Made by a program: the position numbers and the translations under genes. Of a stretch of 64,000 bases of DNA, positions 23,176 to 33,751 are shown piece by piece. Each line of letters opens with the position of its first letter. Within the stretch, counting starts at the first letter, position 1. The DNA comes from Chimonanthus salicifolius (lineage: Eukaryota > Streptophyta > Magnoliopsida > Laurales > Calycanthaceae): contig CM023538.1 of NCBI GenBank assembly GCA_013350335.1, positions 54,418,769 through 54,482,768 on the forward strand, given 5' to 3'. A model generated the notes under the pieces. The model worked only from the letters and a program-made list of their open reading frames with translations. It made no database searches and had not been told where the DNA came from.

Positions 23176-25496
23176 CAATTTTTAGTTGTTTGTTATCACC
23201 CTCATCCATTCCTTGATTAATTTAAAACATGTTATTCTTATTCACATAAGTCCTGATGTTCCTACTTCATCCCCCTAGCCAAGGCTAGGGTCTTGTCCAT
23301 TAATATTTCAATCTTGTTTCACACTATAAGTCGAGCATTACCTTGTCGTTTCTTTAAATCATTCAACCATTCCTTAAATTGATTTTTTTACAATCCATGG
23401 CCCATAACACTTTGGCCAACTTTTTCAAATCAATATGTGAAACTCATGGGTTCGGCCACTCCAGGGCCAAAACCATGGTTTCCTTAGTCTCTTTCTTACA
23501 TTATAATCTTATCTTGTTAAACATTACATACCTTTTTCCGCGTCTCCTTCGTTTTTCTTTAATCTGAACTTGCTCCTCAGTCCTCCTCCTTCCTTCCTTA
23601 TTCTTCGCTGATTTCTTCAAGTCTAGAGCCGAAAATGGGAGAGAGAGATGAGAAGAGGAGATGAAAATCTCTTGCTCTCAATGGAGAGAGGATCGGCCAC
23701 AAGTGTAGTTGAGAGAGGGAGAGATGAAAATCTCTTTTTTTCAAAGAGAAAGGATCGGTCCAAAGTGGTGGATGTGCCCTTTTGTAAATCAGCCCACAAC
23801 CTTCTCCATTTCCCTCATTAATGTTCGTCTAACCAAGGAGTCCCTTGGCATAACCAAGGGACACTTGGCTTAAGCCCAAGAAGTCCTTTCCATCTCCCAA
23901 CGTTAGTACCTTGGGTTCCATCATTTGAGATGGAAACCCTCCATCTCCCACTTGACTCACTTCAAATGGGAGTCTCCTCAACTTCACTTTCAACTCACCT
24001 TAACTCAAATATTTTTAATTTTTTTAAAATTAAGACTTGTACTCATTCATTAACTCAATTCCTTGATTCCATTTTGAACTCACTCAATTGAACTTAATCC
24101 AATTTAATTCAGCCACACCTTAATTAAACTTGAACTCATTCATCAACTCAACTCTACTGAACTCACCCATGGTTAACCAAGTCAACCATGGTTAGTTGAC
24201 CATGCACTGTTACCTTAACCACTTGCCACCGCACTTGATGAGGTGGATTTAGGTCCTACTTGGCCATGTCACATACATGCCACCTCACTTGATGAGGTGG
24301 ATCTCATGCCATGGATCTTAATTGGTTATTTGACCCATTTACTTCTAATTAGTTCATCTATGACCCATTGGGTCCCTATTGGGTGGTTGACCCTATTTAA
24401 TCACACATACTCAATTATTTCCAATCCGAATTCTATCCTTGATCCATTGGATCATAATTGGGCTATTGAGCCAATTCTTACCAACCTAAAATCCATTTCA
24501 TCCATAAATCTTAAATTCAACAAATTTAACAATTAAAATAGACAAAAATCCAATATATTTATGCATTGAAAAATCTGGGTGTTACAACTTTAAATGCTTT
24601 AAAAAGACTCATTTCTTTTTTTGAAACTCAAAGAGAAAGTGGATTTGAATCTGCCATGATTGATGCTAAAGAGATTGTTAGAGAAATGGAAATTGAACCT
24701 ATATTTCATGAAAAACGTATCATTCGTAGGAAAAAATATTTTGATGAAAATGCTAGTAACGAGATAACACAATCACCTGAAAAATCTTTTAGAGTAAATT
24801 CCTTCTTACGTATAATTAATCAAGTTTTTATGTCACTTAAGACTAGATTTGACAATTTCAAAGATATGAAGATACTTTTGGATTTTTGTTTGATTTGGAA
24901 AAGTTAAATTCTTTAGATGATGCTAGTTTGAAAAGTTCTTGTAATAAGCTTGAACATTTTCTAAGACATGACATGATTTCTGATATTGATAAAAGTAACT
25001 TATTTTCAGAATTACAAAATTTGAAAGATGGACTATCAAAAGAAGTAAAAAAAAATAATTGAAGTGTTAAATTATATAAAAAGAATGAATTGTTGTTTTC
25101 CAAATGCGTGGATTGCTTATATAATAATGTTGATTATACCAGTTACAGTTGCCTCTGCAGAAAGAAGTTTTTAAAATTTAAAACTGATAAAATCTTATCT
25201 TCGATCTACAATATCATAAAAAAGATTGAATGGATTAGCTATCTTGTCTATTAAAAAAGATATGTTAAAAGAACTTGAATATAGTAATTTAATTAGTAAT
25301 TTTGCATGTCAAAATTCGAGAAGAATAAATTTTAAATAATACTTTGTTATAAATTTGATTCTTATATTTTATTTGGATATTTCACACTTTATAAAAAAAT
25401 ATATAATTTTTTTTTGAGTGTATATAAGGGCAAAAGCCCTCATTTTAAGAGTTCGCCTAGGGCCTCTTAAATCTCAGGGCTGGCCCTGAATATAAC

Positions 25497-25926
25497 ACAT
25501 TGTCATTCAACATTTAATGCTGATGCCACATTCTTATACTGAGATATAGACGTGGTAACGAAATTTTAGATAATCTTTTCCACTCGTTTCTGTAACTGAG
25601 GATTAGGTGTGACGAGATTGAAACTTGATACGAATCTATTTGATTTTGTCGAGTCAACTCGACTCAGGGGCATAGTTGAGTACATGGAAAGAACTTGAAG
25701 GCTGAATAAACTTTTTTTTTTCATTTCAACTATCTTTTACTTTTTAAAATTTATATTCAACCTTTTATGCATTGTTACTGTTAAATAAATTATAGTAGGT
25801 CAAAATATTTATCCAACATTTCATTTTTAATCTTAAAAAAATCAATATTTAGCATATTTTAATAGGTCCCATTGTATATGGTGTGATAACTCATGATAAT
25901 TTATCCATTTATATATTTTTTATGAT
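25497..25926. other. Intergenic DNA, no gene seen
   Basis: AT-rich sequence between the hAT element and the TRIM. No coding region or clear repeat is recognised. Confidence 0.5.
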
Positions 25927-25931
25927 TATCA

Positions 25932-26796
25932 TGTTGGGACTGCTGCGAACGAGTCCCACATTGGAAGTGTAGAAGGAGATCTAGGGGTTTATTAAGGACT
26001 TAGGTCACTCTACCTCATGGTTCCAAATCTCGGATGACACATATTGTATCGGCCGTACTTCCCAAATCTCGGCCGATATCACTCTGTCGAGATCTCGGTC
26101 TTGATACCAGCTGAGATTTAGTAATATCGATCGGGCATTTAAAAAAAATGAAAAAAATATGAAATTACTTAAAATAATCCATTTTTTACTATTTTTTTAT
26201 TTCTAAAATTCATTACTTAAAATAACACTCATTAACTAAGTAAATAAATTATGAAATTACTTTTACAATTTTTCCTCATTTATCTATTTTTTTGTAATTT
26301 TTCACCATTTTATTACAAATTATTTAATTCCACGATATCGAACTTCAAAATTATATTAGAAGATGTAAACACCCGATATTTTATGAAAAAGATTACAAAT
26401 TCAATGAGCATATAATTATCTGCATTTACTGTAATTTTTTCAAAAAATAAAAACGCTCAGGAGAGAGAAAAAAGTCTGCCCAAATATCGGTTGGGCCGAT
26501 TTTTCTACCCATGCTCCACCTAACAGGCTAGTCTTTTGGGTTGGAAGCGCAGGTTCTAACAAGTGGTATCAAAACCAGCTCTCAGGCTACCTCATGTGGC
26601 TCAGGAGATCTCCCAGTTGAACGGGATGGCCGGCGCCGTTCTCTAGGCCAGAAGGCCTAGTTCGAGGGGTAATTGTTGGGGTTGCTGTGAATGAGTTCCA
26701 CATTGGAAGTATAGAGGAAGATCAAGGGGTTTATAAAGGACTTGGAGCCCTCCACCTAACATTCTAGTTTTTTGGGTAGAAGTCCAAGTCCTAAGA
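25932..26796 (+). mobile_element. TRIM (terminal-repeat retrotransposon in miniature)
   Basis: The left LTR starts tgttgggactgctgcgaac at 25932 and ends ctaaca at 26561, expanded by a nested MITE. The internal region (26562-26673) starts with a tRNA-Met-type primer-binding-like site, agtggtatcaaaacca. The right LTR is 26674-26796 (tgttggggttgctgtgaatg). A perfect 5-bp duplication tatca lies at 25927-25931 and 26797-26801. It has no coding capacity, as expected for a TRIM. A related, more decayed copy lies at 59624-59908. Confidence 0.85.
26016..26513. mobile_element. hAT MITE nested in the TRIM's left LTR (CCGATATCGG family)
   Basis: It interrupts the LTR motif ggtcactccacctaaca. Flanking octamers ctctacct (26008-26015) and ctccacct (26514-26521) match 7 of 8. 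The ends are catggttccaaatctcgg and, inverted, catgggtagaaaaatcgg. Subterminal atatcggccgagat-type motifs are shared with the elements at 54385-54542 and at the right window edge. Confidence 0.8.
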
Positions 26797-26801
26797 TATC
26801 A

Positions 26802-27224
26802 AATAGGACCCACCATTTGATACAACCTGTCAAAACACCCTGGCTTTTTATCTCAAGTATCTAATATATATACCCCCAGGAATAGTGAAAAAACCTACAT
26901 TTCAATTTTTGGACCAATAATATTCATCCATGTCTTTTACATCACATGAGTACTATTTCAATAATCACTCTTATCCTAGTTGTATGCACCTCCGTGTGGT
27001 CCTGGCCTAAAGCCTAATAGGTCTAATTTTGGCCGAACTTGTCTTATGCATGTGGGTCGAACCTAAAGTCCATTACGCCTAACTTGGGCCAAACCTAGAT
27101 CTCCTTTGGACTATACTACACGCCCAAAACCCGGGAAACATTAGGTTTCTAGAAGTTGTGTAGGTGGTGCCCATGGAGAAGATTTCTCCAACGTTAGTTA
27201 GTTGTTTCCATCTCTCTCTATCCT
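26802..27224. other. Intergenic DNA, no gene seen
   Basis: No coding region is recognised. A region near 26990-27110 has degenerate direct repeats of a taatrggtctaa...ttgggcc type. Confidence 0.4.
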
Positions 27225-27232
27225 TTCCTATT

Positions 27233-27532
27233 GAGCCCCGACTCTGTCTATAGGCAGAGTAGGTCACCACCTAGGGTTCCCAAATAGGTAGGGCCCCCAA
27301 AACTGTAAACTCGTTTGTTATATAGGTCCAAAAAATTAGAAATCAAATCCAGTAAAATAGGCCTAAAATAATAAGCCCAACCGGCCAACCGTTCACCTAT
27401 TTAATATGTAAAATAAAAGAGATGCTGATTGAGCGACTGCGCCGGCACACTCGCCCTTCTTATTTGTGAGTGTATAAAAGGTTCATCTTAAGAGTTCGCC
27501 TAAAGTCTCTGAAAGTCTCAGGGCCGACATTG
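27233..27532 (+). mobile_element. 300-bp deletion derivative of the 9-kb hAT
   Basis: The left 60 bases (ccgactctgtctataggcag then agtaggtcaccacctagggt) match the left end of the element at 16469. The right 60 bases (ttaagagttcgcctaaagtc then agtctcagggccgac) match its right end. Flanking octamers ttcctatt (27225-27232) and ttgctatc (27533-27540) match 6 of 8. The interior is deleted. Confidence 0.78.
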
Positions 27533-27540
27533 TTGCTATC

Positions 27541-28500
27541 TTCCCTCTCACTTTGAATTCAAATTTATCTCCCTTAAATGGGATTCATAACCACTTGGAA
27601 ATTAAGGAGGAGTAGGTTGAATGCAACCTCCTCTCATCTCATTTGAAGCTACACAAGCAAGTCTATCTTTTCACACATTGGGCGTGTGCATGGAGGAGTC
27701 CACAAGCAATTCTTGCTTCTGAAGGCCACTTGTCATTGGGTGATTTGAAATTAAGAGAGAGAAGATAAGCCACAAGATTAACCCCATAATACAACCCCAC
27801 CTTATCTTAGGTGCAAATGGATTAGATCAAGGAGTTTTTTTTTTTCTTGGTTATTCCTTTTTTATCTTTTAAATTTATATCATTTTGAGTCTTGAGGAAC
27901 AGAAATTTATGGTATATTTTCTTGAACAATTGATGAATGTGAAGTTGGAATTAAGAAGAGTCTTAAAGCTAAAGTTTATTCCAAGTAAAATGCCATATCA
28001 ATAATGCTTGTTCTTTTACTTGGATAAAAACTAGTTTTAATGAGAACTTATTTTCATTAAGGATTTCCATTAATGATGCTTTGATTAGGCTTCACTTCGG
28101 ACGAACATATGATTGAACCGTTGAACTTCTCATTGAGGACTAAAGGAAGGTTTCTACAGTACCTTAGTCTGCAGTTCTGCGCCACATCGGATCATGAGAT
28201 GGTGAAATATGCGGTAGTTTTATCAATGAGTTTGACACCCCACTATTGAACTCACATGACCCACTCACTTATTGTTGATAATTCAATGGCATTGGCCATC
28301 ATCGCCATTTCCATCGTCAACCACATTGTCTTTAAACGTGAATCAAGCATATACTTTGATATTGATCCATGACATCAAAAAGTCTCTAATCTAGAATAAG
28401 TTTGAATTAATGTTTATTGAACATTAGTTATAGGGTATTATTTTATGCACTTTTATATTGTGTTCATCAATTAGAGTCGTGATAGATTTATTAGAAAGGA
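27541..28500. other. Intergenic DNA, no gene seen
   Basis: No convincing open reading frame, RNA gene or repeat boundary is seen in this stretch. Confidence 0.5.
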
Positions 28501-30470
28501 TTTTATTTTATTTTTGAATGTAGGGTTAGTATTTCATTCAAAAAGGAGCCTGAAGAACAATATACAAAGAAGCCCATACCCTGGGCAAGGCTAGAAGCAA
28601 ATGCCAAAAAATGACAAAAGAGTAAGTGCCAAAGGCCCAAAACACAAAAGGAGCCCCCAATGAGGCCAAACAACCAGGCTCAAACAGAATTAACTTGGAA
28701 CTTGCTGGAAAATCCCAGAATTCTCGCTGGAATTATCATTGCTTGGAAGGGTAGTAATATCCCCATGGTAGACAATCCTTGGGCCATCAGGGCCGAAGTG
28801 ATTAATGAGAGCCCTAATGGCACAAACATGTCCATGATGGGTCCAATTTTTAACAGTCGAGCAATTAATGATGGAAACAATTTCCTCAGGGAGTAGCAGC
28901 TGATGAAGGGGTTGATGCAGCTGAATGAGAATTAATGAGACTCTCTGCATGAGTAAAAGGATGGATAGAATATTATCTGATTCCACATTAGAAGTGAGAA
29001 GGCGCCCAGCTATCCTAGTATTTCTGCAGTTGTAGATGGCTCCCAGCTTTGGATCCTCGATTGTGAAGTGTTGGATAATGAGAGAGCCATGGTCCACAAC
29101 CCGAGGCCTAGGAGGATCAGGAGGTTTGGGCATAGCAGGTAATGCCGGAGGGATATCCCAAGATGTAGAAAATTGACCCCTTACCTTTGTCAAATCAGAG
29201 TTGGAGCATAGGAAATACATTCGATTTCTGATATAGAGTATGATGTTAAAGTAGATCTGGTTGTGATTGGAAAAAGAATTACCGAAGATCTTGTTGTTTC
29301 TTTCTTTCCATACATGCCAAATAAGTATCAGTAAAGTGAGTCTAGCCGCAAGCTTCTCAAGTCGACCAGTCATGCTATGGACCATAAGAGAAGAGTCCTC
29401 CACGATGTTATTTGATTAGGAGGAGAAGTTGAATTTAGACAGCAGAAGTTGCCAAATTTGCCTAGAGAAATAGCACTAAAAAAGATGAGCATCAGACTCC
29501 ACTGCAGATTGGCAAAGGGTGAACGTTACATCACAGGCCAGATCCAAATTGTGCAATAAGAGCTTTGTTTTTAGGCTGTTGTTGAAGTAGAACCAAGACA
29601 TAGTAGAATGACGATTTAAGCAACTTGGAAACCAAATATGATCAGTCCACTGTGGGTCATCCATGTTTTTGTAATTGATTGGGATAGTCGATCGAATACT
29701 AAAATGCCCATCATCGCTAGGAGTCCAGCACCACATGTCAAGGATGGGATGGATAGGAATAGAAACAACATTGATCATATTCCAGATGATTGCTAAAACA
29801 GAGGAAGTTGCCACAGGCAGGTTCCCGCTACCGTTGTGGATGAAATGACAGACAGTACACTCCAAGGGCAGCCCAAGGTCATACATCGGTCTCCCACCAT
29901 ATTATTCTAAGATAATGAACTCATGCTTAATCCAGGGGTCGAGCCAAAACCTTGTAGATTGCCCATTACCAATGACACATAAGACGTGTTGCTTGGTGAT
30001 GTCCCTGATAGAAAGAATAGATCTCCAGGCCCAAGAAGCATCATGTTTGATCTTCACTTGCCAGATCGAATGCCTTTTTGAAATACTTCTTAGAAATCCA
30101 TCTTATCCAAAGATCGTCATTCTTGTTGATGATACAACATAGTTGCTTCATAATGCATGCTTTATTTATTGCCGAAATACTTCTAAGGCCCAATCCACCT
30201 TTTGATTTTGGCAAGCTGAATTTATGCCACCAATGGTGTGCAACTTCCGCTTGTTGGTAGAGCCCCATAGAAAGTCTCGTATGATCCTCTCAATTTTTTC
30301 CAAGCAAGTTTTGGGCAACAAGAAAGAATTTGCCCAGTAAATATGAAGATTGTTGATGGTCGACTGCGGCAGTTCTAATCTTCCAACGAAGGAGAGGAGA
30401 GACCTAGACCGGCCATTGATTTTTTTTCTAACTTTGGTGATGAGACTGTCACAATCAGAGATGCAGATTC

Positions 30471-30648
30471 TGTTAAATTTGAAAATAGAGACAAATATAT
30501 TCTCTCAATGTAATGAAGAGAGACCCTGATTCATTGTATTAATTAGGAAAAAATGTATTACAAATAAAGAAAGAATCTAATTACAATGTAATCCCAATAT
30601 TGTAAATGGGGAAAGTTCTATTTTAGGAATGTAACAGCTCATTTGACA
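30471..30648 (-). repeat. Copia 3' LTR
   Basis: 178 bp. Nearly identical to 39878-40055 (about ten differences, clustered in the first 60 bases), so the insertion is younger than the hAT elements nearby. The divergence would date it. Confidence 0.93.
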
Positions 30649-32710
30649 CTCCCCCTCAAGTTGGAGCATATATGTTGTCTATGCCCAACTTGCTAAGTGA
30701 GCTGTGAAAAACTCTGCCTGTAACTGCTTTGGTGAGAACATCTACAAGTTGATCTTCGAATTTAACGAATGGTACCTTAATGATCTTCGCCCCAAGTTTA
30801 TCCTTGATGAAATGTCTGTCAATTTCAACATGCTTGGTTCTATTATGTTGCACTGGATTATGTGCAATGTCTATTGCGGCCTTGTTATCACAATGCAGTT
30901 GCATGGCACGTTGGGGTTTGAATCTCAATTCACCCAACAAATCCCTTATCTAGAGTAGTTCACATACTCCGTGCACCATACCCCTATATTCTGCTTCAGC
31001 ACTTGATCTTGAAACCACTTTCTGCTTCTTACTTAGTCAAGAGACCAGATTGCCTCCCACAAAGGTAAAGTATCCAGATGTAGATCGCCTATCAATAACA
31101 GAACCAGCCTAGTCTGCATTAGTCTAACCCGCAATATCTAGATGACCATGTCGTGAGAGCATCAAACCTTTTTCCAGAAGCTAACTTCAAGTATCTCAGA
31201 ACTCGGGTTACAGCCTCCATGTGGGCTTCACTTGGTGCATGCATGAACTAACTCTCCACACTTACTGCATATGCTATGTCAAGTCTGGTGTGAGTTAGGT
31301 AGATTAACTTACCCACAAAGCGTTGATATCTTTATTTGTTGGCTGGTAGTTGATCAGGACATTCACCAAGCCGGTAATTCAACTCCATTGGAGTATCTGT
31401 TAGCTTGCTGGCTAACATTCTAGTTTCAGTGAAGATATCAAGAATACATTTCCGTTGTGATAGAAATATTCCTTGTTCTGAGCGAGCCACTTCAATGCCT
31501 ATGAAATACTTCAGAACACCATGATTTTTCATTTCAAACTCACTTTTCAAATGGCATTGTAATGCTGTCTTTCCTCTAGGTCATTCCCTGTAACTACCAT
31601 GTCATCAACATACACAATAAGGGCAGTGACCTTACATTTCTTATGTTTCAGGAAAAAAGTATGATCTGAGTTACTTTGCTTGTAGCTGAAATTCTTTATT
31701 GATTTGTTGAATCTTCCAAACCATGCTCTAGGTGATTACTGCAATCCATAAAAAGACTTTCTTAGTTTACACACCATGTTATTCTGACTGAACCCCATCT
31801 TACATCGTAGAGGGGGGTCCATATAAACTTCTTTTTCTAAGTCTCCATGTAGGAAGGCATTTTTTACATCAAACTAATGTAATGGTCAATCCATGTTTGC
31901 TGTAAGGGAAAGAAGCACTCCGATTGTGTTGATTTTGGCTACAAGAACAAAGGTCTCTCCATAGTCAATCCCATAAGTTTGAGTGTAGTATTTCGCCACT
32001 GGTCTTGCTTTGTATCGTTCAATGGTGCCATCTGCCTTGAATTTTACTGTATATATCCATCTGCAACCTACTGTTTTCTTCCCTTTAGGAAGGGTAGTCA
32101 TCTCCCAGGTTGAATTTTTCTGGAGGGCCTCCATTTCTTCATTCATTGCTTGAGTCCACTTGGGATAATTTAGAGCTTCTTGCACATTACTTGGAATAGA
32201 TACAGTGGATAATTGATATACAAATGATACACACAACAGAGACAACCTATGAAGAGACACATGATTAGCAATAAGGTATTTAACATTTGCTTTAAGGTCA
32301 GGGTCATATTGTTGTCTAAGGATACCTCTAGTCGTACGAGGGGGTAACAGATAACCTGTATTTCCTATATGACTCGACTCAGGTAAAGTGATTGGATTTG
32401 AGTGTTCAGGTACCTGTGGACGATCTTCAGGACCTGATTGGATGAGAGGTGGGATACCATAGGAAGAGTTGTAGGAGGGAAATGATGCGAATGAGTCTCT
32501 TGCTCTTATTGAAAATGGGTCTCTTGCTCTTGTTGCATCACTGTAGTTGGTGGGTCAGTAGTCATCACTACATCCTCAGGTGTTGTCTGAGGCTAGTCTG
32601 ACACATGCTGTGAAACTTGGATGATCTAATTCTGAGTACCTTCTGCAAATATAGGGCTCTCCCCCTGCACGGGATTCTCAGAATCTCCCCCTAAGTAATA
32701 GAACTTGCCG
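30649..32710 (-). pseudogene. Copia pol relic (integrase end, reverse transcriptase, RNase H)
   Basis: The minus-strand reading starts in the region just after the integrase (near 32700-32640). The reverse transcriptase then begins with PKWTQAMNEEMEALQKNSTW near 32155 and VGCRWIYTVKFKADGTIERY near 32060. The catalytic YVDDMVVT is near 31600. Connection motifs HGVLKYFIGIEVARS (31520) follow, then RNase H with HCDNKAAIDIAHNPV near 30890 and RTKHVEIDRHF near 30835. It ends beside the polypurine tract. Several stops and frame changes interrupt it, so it cannot make a full polyprotein. Confidence 0.88.
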
Positions 32711-32747
32711 TGTTAAATATGAAAATAGAGACAAATAATAATAATAA

Positions 32748-33375
32748 GGCTGGCCATATAGACACCGTGGAAACCTGCCACCAGACACCGATTTTGGAAT
32801 TTTCACGGGAAATTACGATTCTGCCCCTTCCGCTCGAAATCATGCGATCGTTTCTACAACGCCATTTCTCGTCGATTGATCGATCTGAGGGGTATACGAT
32901 CGATCCGACAGTTCATTTTCGAATCGATTGATTGATCATAACACAAGATTCAATCGATCGCACGGTTCCATGGGATCGTGCGATCGATTTTAACTGAGAA
33001 GTCGACAGTTTGACAGTCGACCTCTCATCTCGAGATTGATCGCACGATTCTATGTGATCGATTGATTGATTGAGAACCATTCAAAGATCGATCGCACGAT
33101 CACATAGAATCGTGCATTTGATTTTAACTGAGAGGTCGATAATTTGACAGTCGACCTCTCCTATCAAGATCGATCGCACGATTATATGGGCTCGATCGAT
33201 CGATTGTGACCCATTCAAAGATCGATCGCAGGATTCTATGTGATTGTGCAATCGACTGTCTGTTAGGGTAAGATCGATCGATCGATTTATGTCATCGTGC
33301 GATCGATTGTCTGGTTAGGGCAAGAACTGATCGTACGATCACAGAAATTGTGCGATCGATCGCAAAGTTATATAT
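32748..33375 (+). repeat. MULE left terminal inverted repeat
   Basis: It is inverse to 39075-39818. The outer 100 bp are conserved non-repetitive sequence. The inner 500 bp consist of repeated palindromes: gatcgatcgcacgat...atcgtgcgatcgatc hairpins alternating with gaggtcga(c/t)...tcgacctc hairpins. The density of cgatcg is extreme compared with the rest of the window. Confidence 0.85.
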
Positions 33376-33389
33376 AAAACCGATCGATC

Positions 33390-33750
33390 TTGTCGCCCTT
33401 TCCTACGATTGAAACCCTCGAAACTGAAGACCCTTTCTCTTCTTCTTCTCCAATTGATCGATCGACCCTTTCCTCTTCACTAAATCGAGCGCACTATTTC
33501 TACAAATCGATCGATTTGCCCTCTCCGGAAACCCTTTCTTTCTCCGATTTCGTCTTCCTCTCCAGAAACCGGAAACCCTTTCTCGAATTTCGTCTTCCTC
33601 TCCGGAAACCAGAAACCCTTTCTCCGATTTCGTTAACTCTCAAGAAACTGGAAACCCTTTCTCCGATTTGTCTTCCTCTCCGGAAACCCTTTCTTCTATT
33701 TCGTCTTCTCGGATTTCGTCTTCTCCGATTTCCTTCATAGCCCTCCTTCA
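33390..33750. repeat. Minisatellite of about 36 bp before the + strand MULE gene
   Basis: About five imperfect copies of a gaaaccctttctccgatttc/gtcttcctctccg unit lie at 33525-33735, just upstream of the ATG at 33752. They probably form the 5' leader of the second gene. The long reading frames here on both strands are repeat artefacts. Confidence 0.7.
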
Positions 33751-33751
33751 C

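Larger units (their letters stand above)
21371..24586 (+). mobile_element. LTR-like insertion (candidate 3.2-kb solo LTR) in hAT transposase
   Basis: The insert starts tgtaacgcc and ends ggtgttaca, the 5'-TG...CA-3' ends of a plant LTR. It splits the transposase frame exactly between ...INVV and TLNALKR. The flanking pentamers gtttt and acttt match only 3 of 5, so the duplication is not proved. It contains no reverse transcriptase, so a solo LTR of a large Gypsy-type element is the best guess. Two minisatellites lie inside (22107-22290 and 22650-23175). Confidence 0.5.
19618..25339 (+). pseudogene. hAT transposase relic (TTF-type zinc finger, hATC), interrupted
   Basis: The relic begins ATGTCTACTAGAAAACATC (MSTRKHLSG), a start typical of plant ZMYM1-like hAT transposases. 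A TTF-type zinc-finger segment follows near 20107 (DKIFCFCCKLFQQDG). The catalytic-core region spans about 20340-21300 ([15 protein letters not shown] near 20650; [10 protein letters not shown] near 20945). A 3.2-kb insertion at 21371 then splits it. It resumes at 24587 (LNALKRLISFFE) and ends with the hATC dimerisation region PVTVASAERSF near 25140-25175, with TAA at 25337-25339. In-frame stops, for example near 19828, 19857 and 25174, and frameshifts show it is dead. The final codons survive in the deletion copy at 49135-49975. Confidence 0.85.
16469..25488 (+). mobile_element. 9-kb degenerate hAT transposon with nested insertions
   Basis: The left end is caggcccgaccctg; the right end, inverted, is cagggccagccctg (11 of 14 match). 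Flanking octamers agtgtaac (16461-16468) and aatataac (25489-25496) match 6 of 8. It encloses a transposase relic at 19618-25339, a nested 1-kb hAT element at 17591-18623 and a nested 3.2-kb LTR-like element at 21371-24586. Without the inserts it is about 4.8 kb. The segment 16560-16970 is GC-rich with a CT tract near 16880-16945 and may hold the old promoter or 5' UTR. A GC-rich ggggcgggg tract occurs near 19485. Related deletion copies lie at 27233-27532 and 49135-49975. Confidence 0.8.
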
